From an uncultured Clostridia bacterium (lineage in GTDB: Bacteria; Bacillota; Clostridia; TANB77; CAG-508), in contig CAKPRW010000083.1 in NCBI GenBank assembly GCA_934183045.1, positions 1-5,633 of the forward strand: DNA of 5,633 nucleotides. The letters are read 5' to 3'. A program made the translations under genes and the position numbers. The notes under the pieces were generated by a model that did no database searches, was not told where the DNA came from, and worked only from the letters and a program-made list of their open reading frames with translations. Of the stretch, positions 1 to 5,501 are shown in pieces; within the stretch, counting starts at the first letter, position 1, and each line of letters starts with the position of its first letter.

Positions 1-176
1 TAGCAACAGGATTTGAAAAGAACGAATCAATTTCAAGTATTGGTGTAGATAATATCGTTTCAAAAACATGGGAAAAGAAAATAAACTCTATACCATCAAG
101 TTCTGAAACAAGTTCATCACAAAATGATTTAGATATTCCTTCATTTTTAAGAAAAAATAAAAATAAAAACATGTAA
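1..176 (+). CDS. ftsZ: Cell division protein FtsZ, C-terminal end (5' truncated)
   Basis: The frame entering from the left edge (codons start at base 3) gives 57 residues ending in TAA at 174-176. It opens with ATGF, the end of the conserved FtsZ core (the usual IATGF strand). A short Ser-rich linker follows, then DIPSFLRK, the C-terminal peptide that in the family binds the membrane tethers FtsA and SepF. A basic KNKNKNM tail closes the protein. FtsZ is the tubulin-like GTPase that forms the division ring, and in sporulating cells also the polar septum. ftsZ directly upstream of spoIIGA-sigE-sigG is a familiar order in Clostridia. A terminator follows, so spoIIGA is probably transcribed separately. 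The GTPase domain lies outside the window. The assignment rests on the ATGF and DIPSFLR motifs plus context, and I regard it as secure. Confidence 0.93.
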   Translation, partial: ATGFEKNESISSIGVDNIVSKTWEKKINSIPSSSETSSSQNDLDIPSFLRKNKNKNM

Positions 177-192
177 TCAAATAATACCAAAG

Positions 193-225
193 GACAATTA
201 AGTGAAAAGCTTAATTGTCTTTTTT
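193..225 (+). terminator. Intrinsic terminator of ftsZ
   Basis: A perfect 10-bp stem (gacaattaag at 193-202 with cttaattgtc at 210-219) closes a 7-base loop and runs straight into six Ts (220-225). It begins 16 bases after the ftsZ stop codon, so it should end the ftsZ transcript and insulate spoIIGA. The stem is AT-rich, so efficiency is uncertain. Confidence 0.85.
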
Positions 226-372
226 GCTTTTAATTCTATAATATATGCAAGCAAGAAGAGATTAGTATCTTATAATTTAAGTTGAATAATGTCGATTATT
301 TCTTTTTTTCGCCCATAAGAAAAGACAGATTTTTTAAAAACAAAGTAGTAAGATAATTGAGCAGGTGATATC
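226..372 (+). promoter_or_regulatory. spoIIGA upstream region with possible Spo0A box
   Basis: No gene lies between the ftsZ terminator and spoIIGA. In spore formers this gap holds a Spo0A~P-activated, sigma-A-type promoter. TGTCGAT at 290-296 matches the 0A box TGTCGAA at six of seven bases. TATAAT hexamers occur at 237-242 and 271-276. The first has a weak -35 partner (TTGTCT at 215-220, spacing 16) that overlaps the terminator; the second has no good -35. A promoter activated from the 0A box would be expected further downstream, where only the poor CATAAG (314-319) is seen. I therefore support the 0A box weakly and cannot place the transcription start. The spoIIGA ribosome binding site is AGGTGAT at 363-369. 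Confidence 0.4.
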
Positions 373-1260
373 ATGACAATTTATTTGGATGTGGTTTTAA
401 TTGAAAACTTAATTATGAATTTTATTATTTTGTATGCTACAGGAATAATTATAAAAACCAAAATAAATAATATAAGATTATTATTGGCTAGCCTATTAGG
501 AGCTATTTATTCTATTGTGGAATATACTTCTATCTTAGAAATTTATTCAAGTTTTATATTAAAAATTATATTATCAATAATAATAGTTTATATAGCATAT
601 AATCCACAAAGTATAAAAAAATTGTGGAAACATATATTAATTTTCTACATGACTTCATTTGTATTTGGAGGAGCAGCATTTGCATTAATATATATAGTAA
701 AACCACAAGAAATCTTTATGAAAAACGGATTGTTTTTAGGGACCTATCCTTTAAAGACAATATTATTGGGAAGCATCATTGCCTTTTTTATTATAGTTAC
801 ATCTTTTAAAATTGTAAAAACGAAGATATCAAACAAAGATATGTTCTGTTCAATAAAGGTTAAACTAAATGACAAAATATTTGAAACAACAGTAATGATA
901 GATACAGGTAATTTGTTGAAAGAACCTATTACCAATACACCTGTTGTTGTTTTAGAATATACACTTTTATATGAATGCATTCCGAAAGAAATACTAAATA
1001 ATTTAGAAAATATAATAGGAGGTGATTTTGACAAAATACCAGAAAAAATAAAACAAGAATACATATCAAGATTGAAATTAATACCATATTCTTCGTTAGG
1101 AAAACAAAATGGTATGTTATTAGGAATTAAACCAGAGTATATAGAAATAATAAGGGATGAAGAGATAAAAAAAATAGAAAATGTTATAATAGGAATTTAT
1201 AATAAATCTTTAACAAAAAGAGGAGAATATAGGGGATTAATTGGAATTGAACTATTATAA
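373..1260 (+). CDS. spoIIGA: SpoIIGA, pro-sigma-E processing membrane aspartic protease
   Basis: This 295-residue protein (B. subtilis SpoIIGA is about 310) cleaves the N-terminal pro-sequence from pro-sigma-E after the polar septum forms, releasing active sigma-E in the mother cell. The first 150 residues hold about five hydrophobic segments (near 5-24, 34-52, 58-76, 86-108 and 127-146), the expected membrane domain. The cytoplasmic C-terminal half has the aspartic protease motif DTGN with catalytic Asp177 (codon at 901-903) in MIDTGNLLKEP. It also has the family-typical IPYSSLGKQNGMLLGIKP near 237-254 and a YRGLIG ending. In the family the enzyme works as a dimer, each subunit giving one aspartate, and is switched on by the forespore signal SpoIIR. 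The ATG start at 373 follows AGGTGAT. The stop is 13 bases before sigE, its substrate, so the two form one operon. Nothing looks broken in this frame. Confidence 0.95.
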   Translation: MTIYLDVVLIENLIMNFIILYATGIIIKTKINNIRLLLASLLGAIYSIVEYTSILEIYSSFILKIILSIIIVYIAYNPQSIKKLWKHILIFYMTSFVFGGAAFALIYIVKPQEIFMKNGLFLGTYPLKTILLGSIIAFFIIVTSFKIVKTKISNKDMFCSIKVKLNDKIFETTVMIDTGNLLKEPITNTPVVVLEYTLLYECIPKEILNNLENIIGGDFDKIPEKIKQEYISRLKLIPYSSLGKQNGMLLGIKPEYIEIIRDEEIKKIENVIIGIYNKSLTKRGEYRGLIGIELL

Positions 1261-1273
1261 AGGGAGTGATCTA

Positions 1274-2013
1274 ATGAAAATAGTAGATTTATTAAAAAAT
1301 AGTATAAATACTATATGTGCAAAATATTTAAATGATAAAAACGAAATAGAATATTTACCTATTTTTTATATAGCAGGAAGCCAGACATTACCTCCGCCTT
1401 TAGATCCCGAAGAAGAAGCAGAACTTATTAATAAATTGTCTTTAGAAGATAATTTACAGGTAAGACAAAAATTAGTAGAGAGAAATTTAAGGTTGGTTGT
1501 ATATATAGCTAAAAAATTTGAAAATACTCGGAGTTGGTATAGAAGATTTAATTTCAATAGGAACGATAGGATTGATGAAAGGTGTAAATACATTTAACTC
1601 AGATAAAAAAATCAAATTAGCAACATATGCATCACGATGCATAGAAAATGAGATTCTAATGTTTTTAAGAAAAAATAATAAAATCAAGGGAGAAGTGTCT
1701 ATAGATGAACCATTAAATAAAGATAGTGATGGAAATGAACTATTATTATCTGATATATTGGGAACAGAGCCGGATATTACATCTAGAAATTTAGAAGATG
1801 AAGTTGATAAAATTTTATTAAGAGCATCAATACAAAAATTAAACAATAGAGAAAAAGACATAATGGAAATGAGATTTGGATTTAAAACCGGAAAAGAAAA
1901 AACTCAAAAAGAAGTAGCAGATGAACTTCGGTATTTCTCAAAGTTACATATCTAGATTAGAAAAGAAAATAATAGGAAAAATGAAAAAAGAAATTAGTAG
2001 TAAAATTGGTTAA
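1274..2013 (+). CDS. sigE: RNA polymerase sporulation sigma factor SigE (pro-sigma-E), needing two +1 frameshifts
   Basis: This is the early mother-cell sigma factor, made as an inactive membrane-bound precursor and trimmed by SpoIIGA. ATG at 1274 follows AGGGAG at 1261-1266. The first frame gives a pro-sequence of about 30 residues, then FYIAGSQTLPPPL (31-43), the conserved start of mature sigma-E, and region 2.1 up to FENT (82-85). It then meets CGG at 1529-1531 and would stop at 1597. Skipping C1529 restores GVGIEDLISIGTIGL and regions 2.2-2.4 (TYASRCIENEI). That frame continues into region 4 but meets CGG at 1929-1931 and would stop at 1955. Skipping C1929 restores the helix-turn-helix GISQSYISRLEKK and a TAA at 2011-2013. 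The joined product is 245 residues (B. subtilis SigE is 239) with no other defect. Intact conserved sequence in all three segments argues against an old pseudogene. Two sequencing errors remain possible. Confidence 0.9.
1526..1532 (+). other. Candidate +1 frameshift site 1 in sigE (ACT-CGG-A)
   Basis: Reading ACT (Thr85) in the P site puts CGG in the A site at 1529-1531. Moving forward one base, past C1529, gives GGA (Gly86) and the conserved sigma-E sequence continues. The site lies between regions 2.1 and 2.2. Without the shift the product is 107 residues: 85 correct ones, then 22 unrelated ones to a TAA at 1595-1597. I see no strong Shine-Dalgarno-like stimulator just upstream and no strong downstream stem. 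The ACT-to-CTC re-pairing would be poor, so out-of-frame entry of tRNA-Gly beside a vacant CGG is a better fit than P-site slippage. Quadruplet decoding of CGGA is an alternative. Confidence 0.75.
1926..1932 (+). other. Candidate +1 frameshift site 2 in sigE (CTT-CGG-T)
   Basis: Reading CTT (Leu218) in the P site puts CGG in the A site at 1929-1931. Passing over C1929 gives GGT (Gly219) and restores the region 4.2 helix-turn-helix. Without the shift the protein is 226 residues, ending in RYFSKLHI at a TAG at 1953-1955, and lacks the part that recognises the -35 element. sigG serves as an internal control: the same 15 bases gaagtagcagatgaa precede the equivalent point in both genes (1911-1925 and 2761-2775), but sigG continues ata-gga-ata with no extra base. 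CTT followed by a base-skip resembles the CTT slip codon of the prfB (RF2) frameshift, though no Shine-Dalgarno-like stimulator is seen here. Confidence 0.75.
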
Positions 2014-2042
2014 GTATAAAAAATCCTCTTTTGGAAATACTT
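2014..2042 (+). promoter_or_regulatory. Candidate sigma-F (forespore) promoter of sigG
   Basis: GTATA at 2014-2018 fits the sigma-F -35 pattern (GYWTA). GGAAATACT at 2033-2041 fits every fixed position of the -10 pattern GGNNANANT. The 14-base spacer is about one base shorter than usual. Transcription would start near 2048-2050, in the loop of the overlapping hairpin. In B. subtilis sigG is switched on by sigma-F and boosted by sigma-G itself, so a promoter of this type is expected here. It begins right after the sigE stop codon. Confidence 0.6.
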
Positions 2043-2070
2043 TAAATGAGTATTTTTGAAGGGGGTTTTT
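2019..2070 (+). promoter_or_regulatory. Long hairpin covering the sigG ribosome binding site; possible sigE terminator
   Basis: Bases 2019-2040 pair with 2050-2070 in about 21 base pairs, including several G-U pairs and one bulged T at 2032, with a 9-base loop (2041-2049). The 3' arm contains GAAGGGGG (2058-2065), the sigG ribosome binding site, which would be fully paired in a transcript reading through from sigE. A transcript starting at the sigma-F promoter would lack the 5' arm. Sequestration of the sigG ribosome binding site in read-through RNA has been described in B. subtilis. The arm ends GGGGGTTTTT followed by CTTTT, so the structure could also act as an intrinsic terminator for spoIIGA-sigE. 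Confidence 0.75.
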
Positions 2071-2073
2071 CTT

Positions 2074-2850
2074 TTGTTAAACAACAAGGTTGAAATATGT
2101 GGAGTAAATACTTCAAAATTACCTTTATTAAGTAAAGAAGAAAAAGAAGAACTATTTATAAAAATAAAATCAGGAGATGAAGAAGCAAGAGACACATTTA
2201 TTAATGGTAATTTAAGGTTAGTATTAAGTGTGATACAAAGATTTTATGGAAGAGGTGAAAGTGCGGACGACCTTTTTCAAGTAGGATGTGTTGGATTGAT
2301 AAAAGCTATAGATAATTTTGATTTAAGTCAAAATGTACAATTTAGTACTTATGCAGTACCAATGATAATAGGAGAAGTAAAAAGATATTTAAGAGATAAT
2401 AATAGTATAAGAGTTAGTAGATCAGTAAGAGATTTAGCTTATAAAGCAATACAGTTTAAAGAAAGATATACCAAAGAACATGGAAGAGAACCACACATAG
2501 AAGAGATGGCAAAAGAATTAGGTGTTGAAAAAGAAGATATAGCTTTTAGTTTTAATGCTATACAAGATCCGGTGTCGTTACAAGAACCTGCATATAATGA
2601 TGGAACAGATAGTATTAATATTATGGAACAAGTAAAAGATACTAAAAACACTGATGAACTATGGGCAGAAAACATGACCATAAAAGAAGCATTACAAAAA
2701 TTAAATGACAAAGAAAAAATGATTATAATGAAAAGATTCTTTGATGGTAGAACTCAAATGGAAGTAGCAGATGAAATAGGAATATCTCAAGCACAAGTAT
2801 CAAGACTAGAAAAAAGTGCAATTCAACATATAAAAAGACTATATAAATAA
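2074..2850 (+). CDS. sigG: RNA polymerase sporulation sigma factor SigG (late forespore)
   Basis: This 258-residue protein (B. subtilis SigG is 260) directs late forespore transcription, including spore coat-independent protection and germination genes. The N-terminus carries the SigG signature KVEICGVNTSKLP (5-17). Region 2 follows (NGNLRLVLSVIQRF near 44-57, DDLFQVGCVGLIKAIDNFD near 65-83, STYAVPMIIGEVKRYLRD near 91-108), then region 3 around IRVSRSVRDLAYKA (112-125). Region 4 ends in the helix-turn-helix MEVADEIGISQAQVSRLEK (229-247). The start chosen is TTG at 2074, eight bases after GGGGG (2061-2065). The in-frame TTG at 2056 lies upstream of that binding site and is rejected. A TTG start and the leader hairpin both suggest translation is held low. 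No CGG codon occurs in frame, and the whole gene reads without interruption, unlike sigE. A terminator follows. Confidence 0.96.
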   Translation: MLNNKVEICGVNTSKLPLLSKEEKEELFIKIKSGDEEARDTFINGNLRLVLSVIQRFYGRGESADDLFQVGCVGLIKAIDNFDLSQNVQFSTYAVPMIIGEVKRYLRDNNSIRVSRSVRDLAYKAIQFKERYTKEHGREPHIEEMAKELGVEKEDIAFSFNAIQDPVSLQEPAYNDGTDSINIMEQVKDTKNTDELWAENMTIKEALQKLNDKEKMIIMKRFFDGRTQMEVADEIGISQAQVSRLEKSAIQHIKRLYK

Positions 2851-2865
2851 TAAAAATTAAAAACC

Positions 2866-2911
2866 AAATTAAATTACTCCTTTGCATTATAGTAAAGGAG
2901 TAATTTAATTT
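2866..2911 (+). terminator. Terminator after sigG
   Basis: A perfect 18-bp inverted repeat (2866-2883 with 2894-2911) encloses a 10-base loop, 15 bases after the sigG stop. The GC core is ACTCC/GGAGT. There is no clean T-run beyond the 3' arm, although the arm itself ends in AATTTAATTT. The near-symmetric sequence could work in both directions, but no opposing gene is present. Confidence 0.7.
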
Positions 2912-2932
2912 GCTAATAATATGAGTAAAGTA

Positions 2933-2961
2933 TTGCAAAAATAGATTAAAAATAGTATGAT
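2933..2961 (+). promoter_or_regulatory. Candidate sigma-A promoter of the 572-residue protein gene
   Basis: TTGCAA (2933-2938), a 17-base spacer and TATGAT (2956-2961) form a reasonable vegetative promoter, placing the start near 2968, about 20 bases before the ATG. It lies between the sigG terminator and the gene. I found no clear sigma-F, sigma-G or sigma-E pattern here, so the downstream gene may not be sporulation-specific. Confidence 0.5.
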
Positions 2962-2987
2962 ACAACATATAAAAGGGGGAAATAAGT

Positions 2988-4706
2988 ATGAAATCAAAAA
3001 AGAAAATAATTACTATGCTAATAATTATTATTGTATTGATTTTAATTATAGCAACTGCAATATTGTATTTTACTACTGATATATTTAAATCACCAAAGCA
3101 GTTATTTTTTAAATATTTAAGTAAACAAATTGGCAATGGCAAAGAAATTAATTATACACAAATGTTGGAACAAATAAAAGAAAATGAATCAAAATCATAT
3201 ATTTCAAACACTGAAATGAAATTAAATATAAAAATGGAAGATGATGAATATTTTAAAACGGATTCAGAATATACAAATGAAAGTGCAGAAGAACTAAAAT
3301 TTACAGTTGAACAAAAAGTCAACTCAAAAGAACATAGTTCTTATAATAGAATTAATGCAAGTATGGGAGAAAAAGAACTTGCTGAAGTAGAATTAGTCCA
3401 AAATAATGATACATATGCTGTTAAATCCGATTATCTTAATGAAGATAAATATATATCAATAGAAAATAATAATTTAAAAGAGTTTTTTAAAAAATTAGGT
3501 ATGGATGATGATCAACTTCAAGATGTACCTGATAAGATTACACCTGTGGATATATATAGCTTTTTATACATTAGTAATGAAGAACAAAAAAACATTACAG
3601 ATAAATATAAAAAATTTTTAAATGAAAATCTTAAAGAAGATAAATTCGAAAAAACAAAAAATGAAAATATCAAAATAGACAATAAGGAAATTTCAGTAAA
3701 CAAATATGAAATGAAATTAAGTGAAAAAGACATTATAAATATTACAAATAATTTCTTTGAAACTTTAAAAAAAGATGATATGACTTTAGATTTAATTATA
3801 GACAAATATAATAAATACATGCAAGATTCTTTTTTGGGTATAGGAGCAAAAGAATATCAGTTAGTAAATGATGAAAAAAATCAAAATAGTGAGACAGAAA
3901 CACTTACAAAAGATAAAATTATTGAATATATCGAAAAAATGCAAAATGATCTAAAATCCGAATTAGAAAATGCAAGTGAGAGTTCTGTTATGAAGATTGA
4001 TGTATATGAAACTAAAGGGAAAGTATACAGAACTGAAATATCAAAAGACGAAGAAAGAATATTTGAAATTGATTATTATGAAAGAAATGACAGAAATTAT
4101 ATAGAAATGCTATTTCCTGTAAATAAAACTAGTGACTATTATAGAGATGATTATGAAGAAGACACAAATAATAATACAAAAGAAGAAAAAATAGTTATCG
4201 ATTATGTAGTAAAAACAGAAAATAATGCAACTAATATTGAAGGTAATATTAAATTAGTTCAAGATGAAGAGAAAAATGTTAAATTTAATGTTACTAAAAA
4301 AGGCGAAAATGGTAAAGGGACAAATGAATTAAACGTTGAGTTAGCATCAACGATAGAAGAAGTTGATTTAAAACTTAATATAAATAACAAAACAGAATAT
4401 AAAAATGATGTTGAAATTGTTAATTTAAATGATAATAAAGAAAATATAATTAACTTAAATGAAATGTCAGCAGAAGAAATTACTAAATTATTTCAGGAAA
4501 TTGGTGAGAGCTTTCAACAAAAATGGAATAAAAAGATTGAAGATTTAGGAATATTAGGATTAGACGAAAATGATAAAGAAGATAGCGAAGAAACAGAAGA
4601 AGATATGAATGACTATGGTATAGAAATAGAAGATGATAATGAAGAAAATGACGATGCAGAAGATGATATAGAAGATGACGAACAAATGAATTATGAGATA
4701 GAATAA
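2988..4706 (+). CDS. Membrane-anchored protein of unknown function with acidic C-terminal tail
   Basis: I do not recognise the family. ATG at 2988 follows GGGGG (2975-2979) at eight bases. The 572-residue product begins with a basic MKSKKK, then one strongly hydrophobic segment (about 7-29). There is no lipobox cysteine and no obvious signal peptidase site, so the protein is probably anchored by this helix with the rest outside the cytoplasm. Residues 30-520 are Lys, Glu, Asn and Asp rich, with alternating polar strands and helices and no cysteine cluster or recognisable catalytic motif. Residues 525-572 are more than half Asp or Glu. The gene has its own candidate promoter and terminator, so it is a single-gene unit inserted between sigG and the ylmC-like gene, which are close neighbours in other spore formers. 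Base composition matches its neighbours. A role in the envelope or sporulation is only a guess from position. Confidence 0.88.
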   Translation: MKSKKKIITMLIIIIVLILIIATAILYFTTDIFKSPKQLFFKYLSKQIGNGKEINYTQMLEQIKENESKSYISNTEMKLNIKMEDDEYFKTDSEYTNESAEELKFTVEQKVNSKEHSSYNRINASMGEKELAEVELVQNNDTYAVKSDYLNEDKYISIENNNLKEFFKKLGMDDDQLQDVPDKITPVDIYSFLYISNEEQKNITDKYKKFLNENLKEDKFEKTKNENIKIDNKEISVNKYEMKLSEKDIINITNNFFETLKKDDMTLDLIIDKYNKYMQDSFLGIGAKEYQLVNDEKNQNSETETLTKDKIIEYIEKMQNDLKSELENASESSVMKIDVYETKGKVYRTEISKDEERIFEIDYYERNDRNYIEMLFPVNKTSDYYRDDYEEDTNNNTKEEKIVIDYVVKTENNATNIEGNIKLVQDEEKNVKFNVTKKGENGKGTNELNVELASTIEEVDLKLNINNKTEYKNDVEIVNLNDNKENIINLNEMSAEEITKLFQEIGESFQQKWNKKIEDLGILGLDENDKEDSEETEEDMNDYGIEIEDDNEENDDAEDDIEDDEQMNYEIE

Positions 4707-4723
4707 ATATAAATGATTTAAAG

Positions 4724-4765
4724 ACCTAATAGACTTTCAGTTTATAGAAAGTTTATTAGGTTTTT
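4724..4765 (+). terminator. Intrinsic terminator after the 572-residue protein gene
   Basis: A 15-bp stem (acctaatagactttc at 4724-4738 with gaaagtttattaggt at 4747-4761, one G-U pair) closes an 8-base loop and is followed by a T-run (4761-4765). It starts 18 bases after the stop codon. Confidence 0.9.
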
Positions 4766-4803
4766 ATTATAAAGTAACATATAAAAGTGTTTATATATTT
4801 AAT

Positions 4804-4831
4804 TTGTTGATCAATTAAACTAACATACTAT
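4804..4831 (+). promoter_or_regulatory. Weak candidate promoter of the ylmC-like gene
   Basis: Two readings are possible. TTGTTG (4804-4809), 16 bases and TACTAT (4826-4831) make a poor sigma-A promoter. Alternatively CATACTA (4824-4830) fits the sigma-G -10 pattern CATNMTA and resembles the sigma-E -10, but I find no matching -35 at the right distance for either. The preceding gene has its own terminator, so some promoter should lie in 4766-4850. Confidence 0.3.
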
Positions 4832-4870
4832 TTATATTTATGAATATAATGCAGAAGGGGGATTTGTTGT

Positions 4871-5104
4871 ATGCAAGATAAAGGATTAGATTTTAAACAT
4901 AAAGAAGTAGTTAATATTGTAAATGGTAAAAGGTTAGGATATGTTCAAGATGTTTGTGCAGATTTGGAAACAGGAACAATAACACATATAATAGTTCCTG
5001 GTAGTAGTAAAATATTAAACATTTTTTCACAAGGAAATGATATAGTAATACCCTGGAAAAATATAAAATGTATAGGAGATGATTTAATACTTGTGGAGAT
5101 TTAA
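4871..5104 (+). CDS. ylmC: YlmC/YmxH-type PRC-barrel sporulation protein
   Basis: This small 77-residue protein is one PRC-barrel domain, a compact beta-barrel fold also found in RimM and photosynthetic reaction centre H subunits. Typical features are the early KEVVNIVNGKRLGYVQDV stretch (12-29), the ETGTITHIIVPG strand pair (33-44) and the closing DIVIPWKNIKCIGDDLILVEI, where the IPW(K/E)xI motif is characteristic of the YlmC/YmxH family. B. subtilis has a YlmC of about 80 residues shortly downstream of sigG, so both sequence and context agree. Its molecular role is not well defined. The family is linked to sporulation by its distribution and position, and the protein has no membrane segment or signal peptide. 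ATG at 4871 follows GAAGGGGG (4854-4861). I see no convincing terminator after it, and a non-coding promoter region follows. Confidence 0.87.
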   Translation: MQDKGLDFKHKEVVNIVNGKRLGYVQDVCADLETGTITHIIVPGSSKILNIFSQGNDIVIPWKNIKCIGDDLILVEI

Positions 5105-5213
5105 ATAAAATGAAAAATGGAATCTGAGAGCTTAGTTAAATGGGAATATATATTGATAATATTGAGATATATTATAGTGTATAAAAATAATTTAAAAAAA
5201 TAGCAAAAAAGTA
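5105..5213 (+). other. Gene-free spacer upstream of the promoter cluster
   Basis: From the ylmC-like stop to the P3 promoter there is no credible coding sequence on either strand. The first 109 bases are AT-rich with no clear terminator stem. Beyond them come P1 and P2 and a short direct repeat, AAGAATTA at 5369-5376 and 5389-5396. Confidence 0.7.
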
Positions 5214-5242
5214 TTGACATAATAAGTTATAAATGATATTAT
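5214..5242 (+). promoter_or_regulatory. Strong sigma-A promoter P1 of a probable rRNA operon
   Basis: A perfect -35 TTGACA (5214-5219), 17-base spacer and TATTAT (5237-5242) with an extended -10 TGA at 5234-5236. The 29 bases just upstream (about 5182-5210) are almost purely A and T with A-tracts and may act as an UP element. Transcription would start near 5249. Confidence 0.8.
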
Positions 5243-5316
5243 AATTAAGCGTTAAGAAATATTATCTTGATATAAAAAACAAATAGAAAATTTTTAAAAA
5301 TATTTTGAAAATCCTA

Positions 5317-5345
5317 TTGACATTATATCTTAAAAATGGTAATAT
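5317..5345 (+). promoter_or_regulatory. Strong sigma-A promoter P2 of a probable rRNA operon
   Basis: A perfect -35 TTGACA (5317-5322), 17-base spacer and TAATAT (5340-5345) with an extended -10 TGG at 5337-5339. It lies 103 bases after P1, with A/T-tracts upstream (5282-5310). Transcription would start near 5352. Confidence 0.8.
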
Positions 5346-5501
5346 AAAAAAGTACCTTATAACAAACGAAGAATTAATAGACGAACTCAAGAATTAGTAA
5401 TAAAATTACAAATTATGAATACAATAAAAAAGCAATTACTAGTTTTTTATTTTGCCTAAAAATTCGAAAATAAAAAAGTTTGAAAAAGTTGTCGAAAAGT
5501 G

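Noticed and set aside
1241..1273. Upstream start for sigE overlapping spoIIGA
   Set aside because: It would begin within the end of spoIIGA without a ribosome binding site; ATG at 1274 has AGGGAG at the right distance.
1526..1932. Simple reassignment of CGG to another amino acid
   Set aside because: Reading CGG as any single amino acid leaves the frame wrong and both stop codons (1597 and 1955) in place. A base must be skipped or a four-base codon read.
1274..1955. sigE as a split sigma factor made of separate polypeptides
   Set aside because: The first break falls inside region 2 and the second inside the helix-turn-helix, so no fragment is a whole domain set. The inner ATG at 1575 has only a weak ribosome binding site and would lose the start of region 2.2.
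1274..2013. sigE as an ordinary decayed pseudogene
   Set aside because: All three segments keep conserved sigma-E sequence at normal length, both breaks are single-base and of the same sign, both fall on CGG, and spoIIGA and sigG beside it are intact. Not fully excluded without reads.
2056..2073. Upstream TTG start for sigG at 2056
   Set aside because: It lies before the GGGGG ribosome binding site and inside the hairpin; TTG at 2074 has correct spacing and gives the usual SigG N-terminus.
2723..3142. Reverse-strand open frames, for example opposite the sigG end and opposite spoIIGA and sigE
   Set aside because: They mirror clearly real + strand genes, have no conserved motifs, and cross terminators and promoters.
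5423..5451. AATAAAAAA/TTTTTTATT inverted repeat between P2 and P3 as a terminator
   Set aside because: The stem is pure A-T with an 11-base loop, expected by chance in such sequence and too weak to call.
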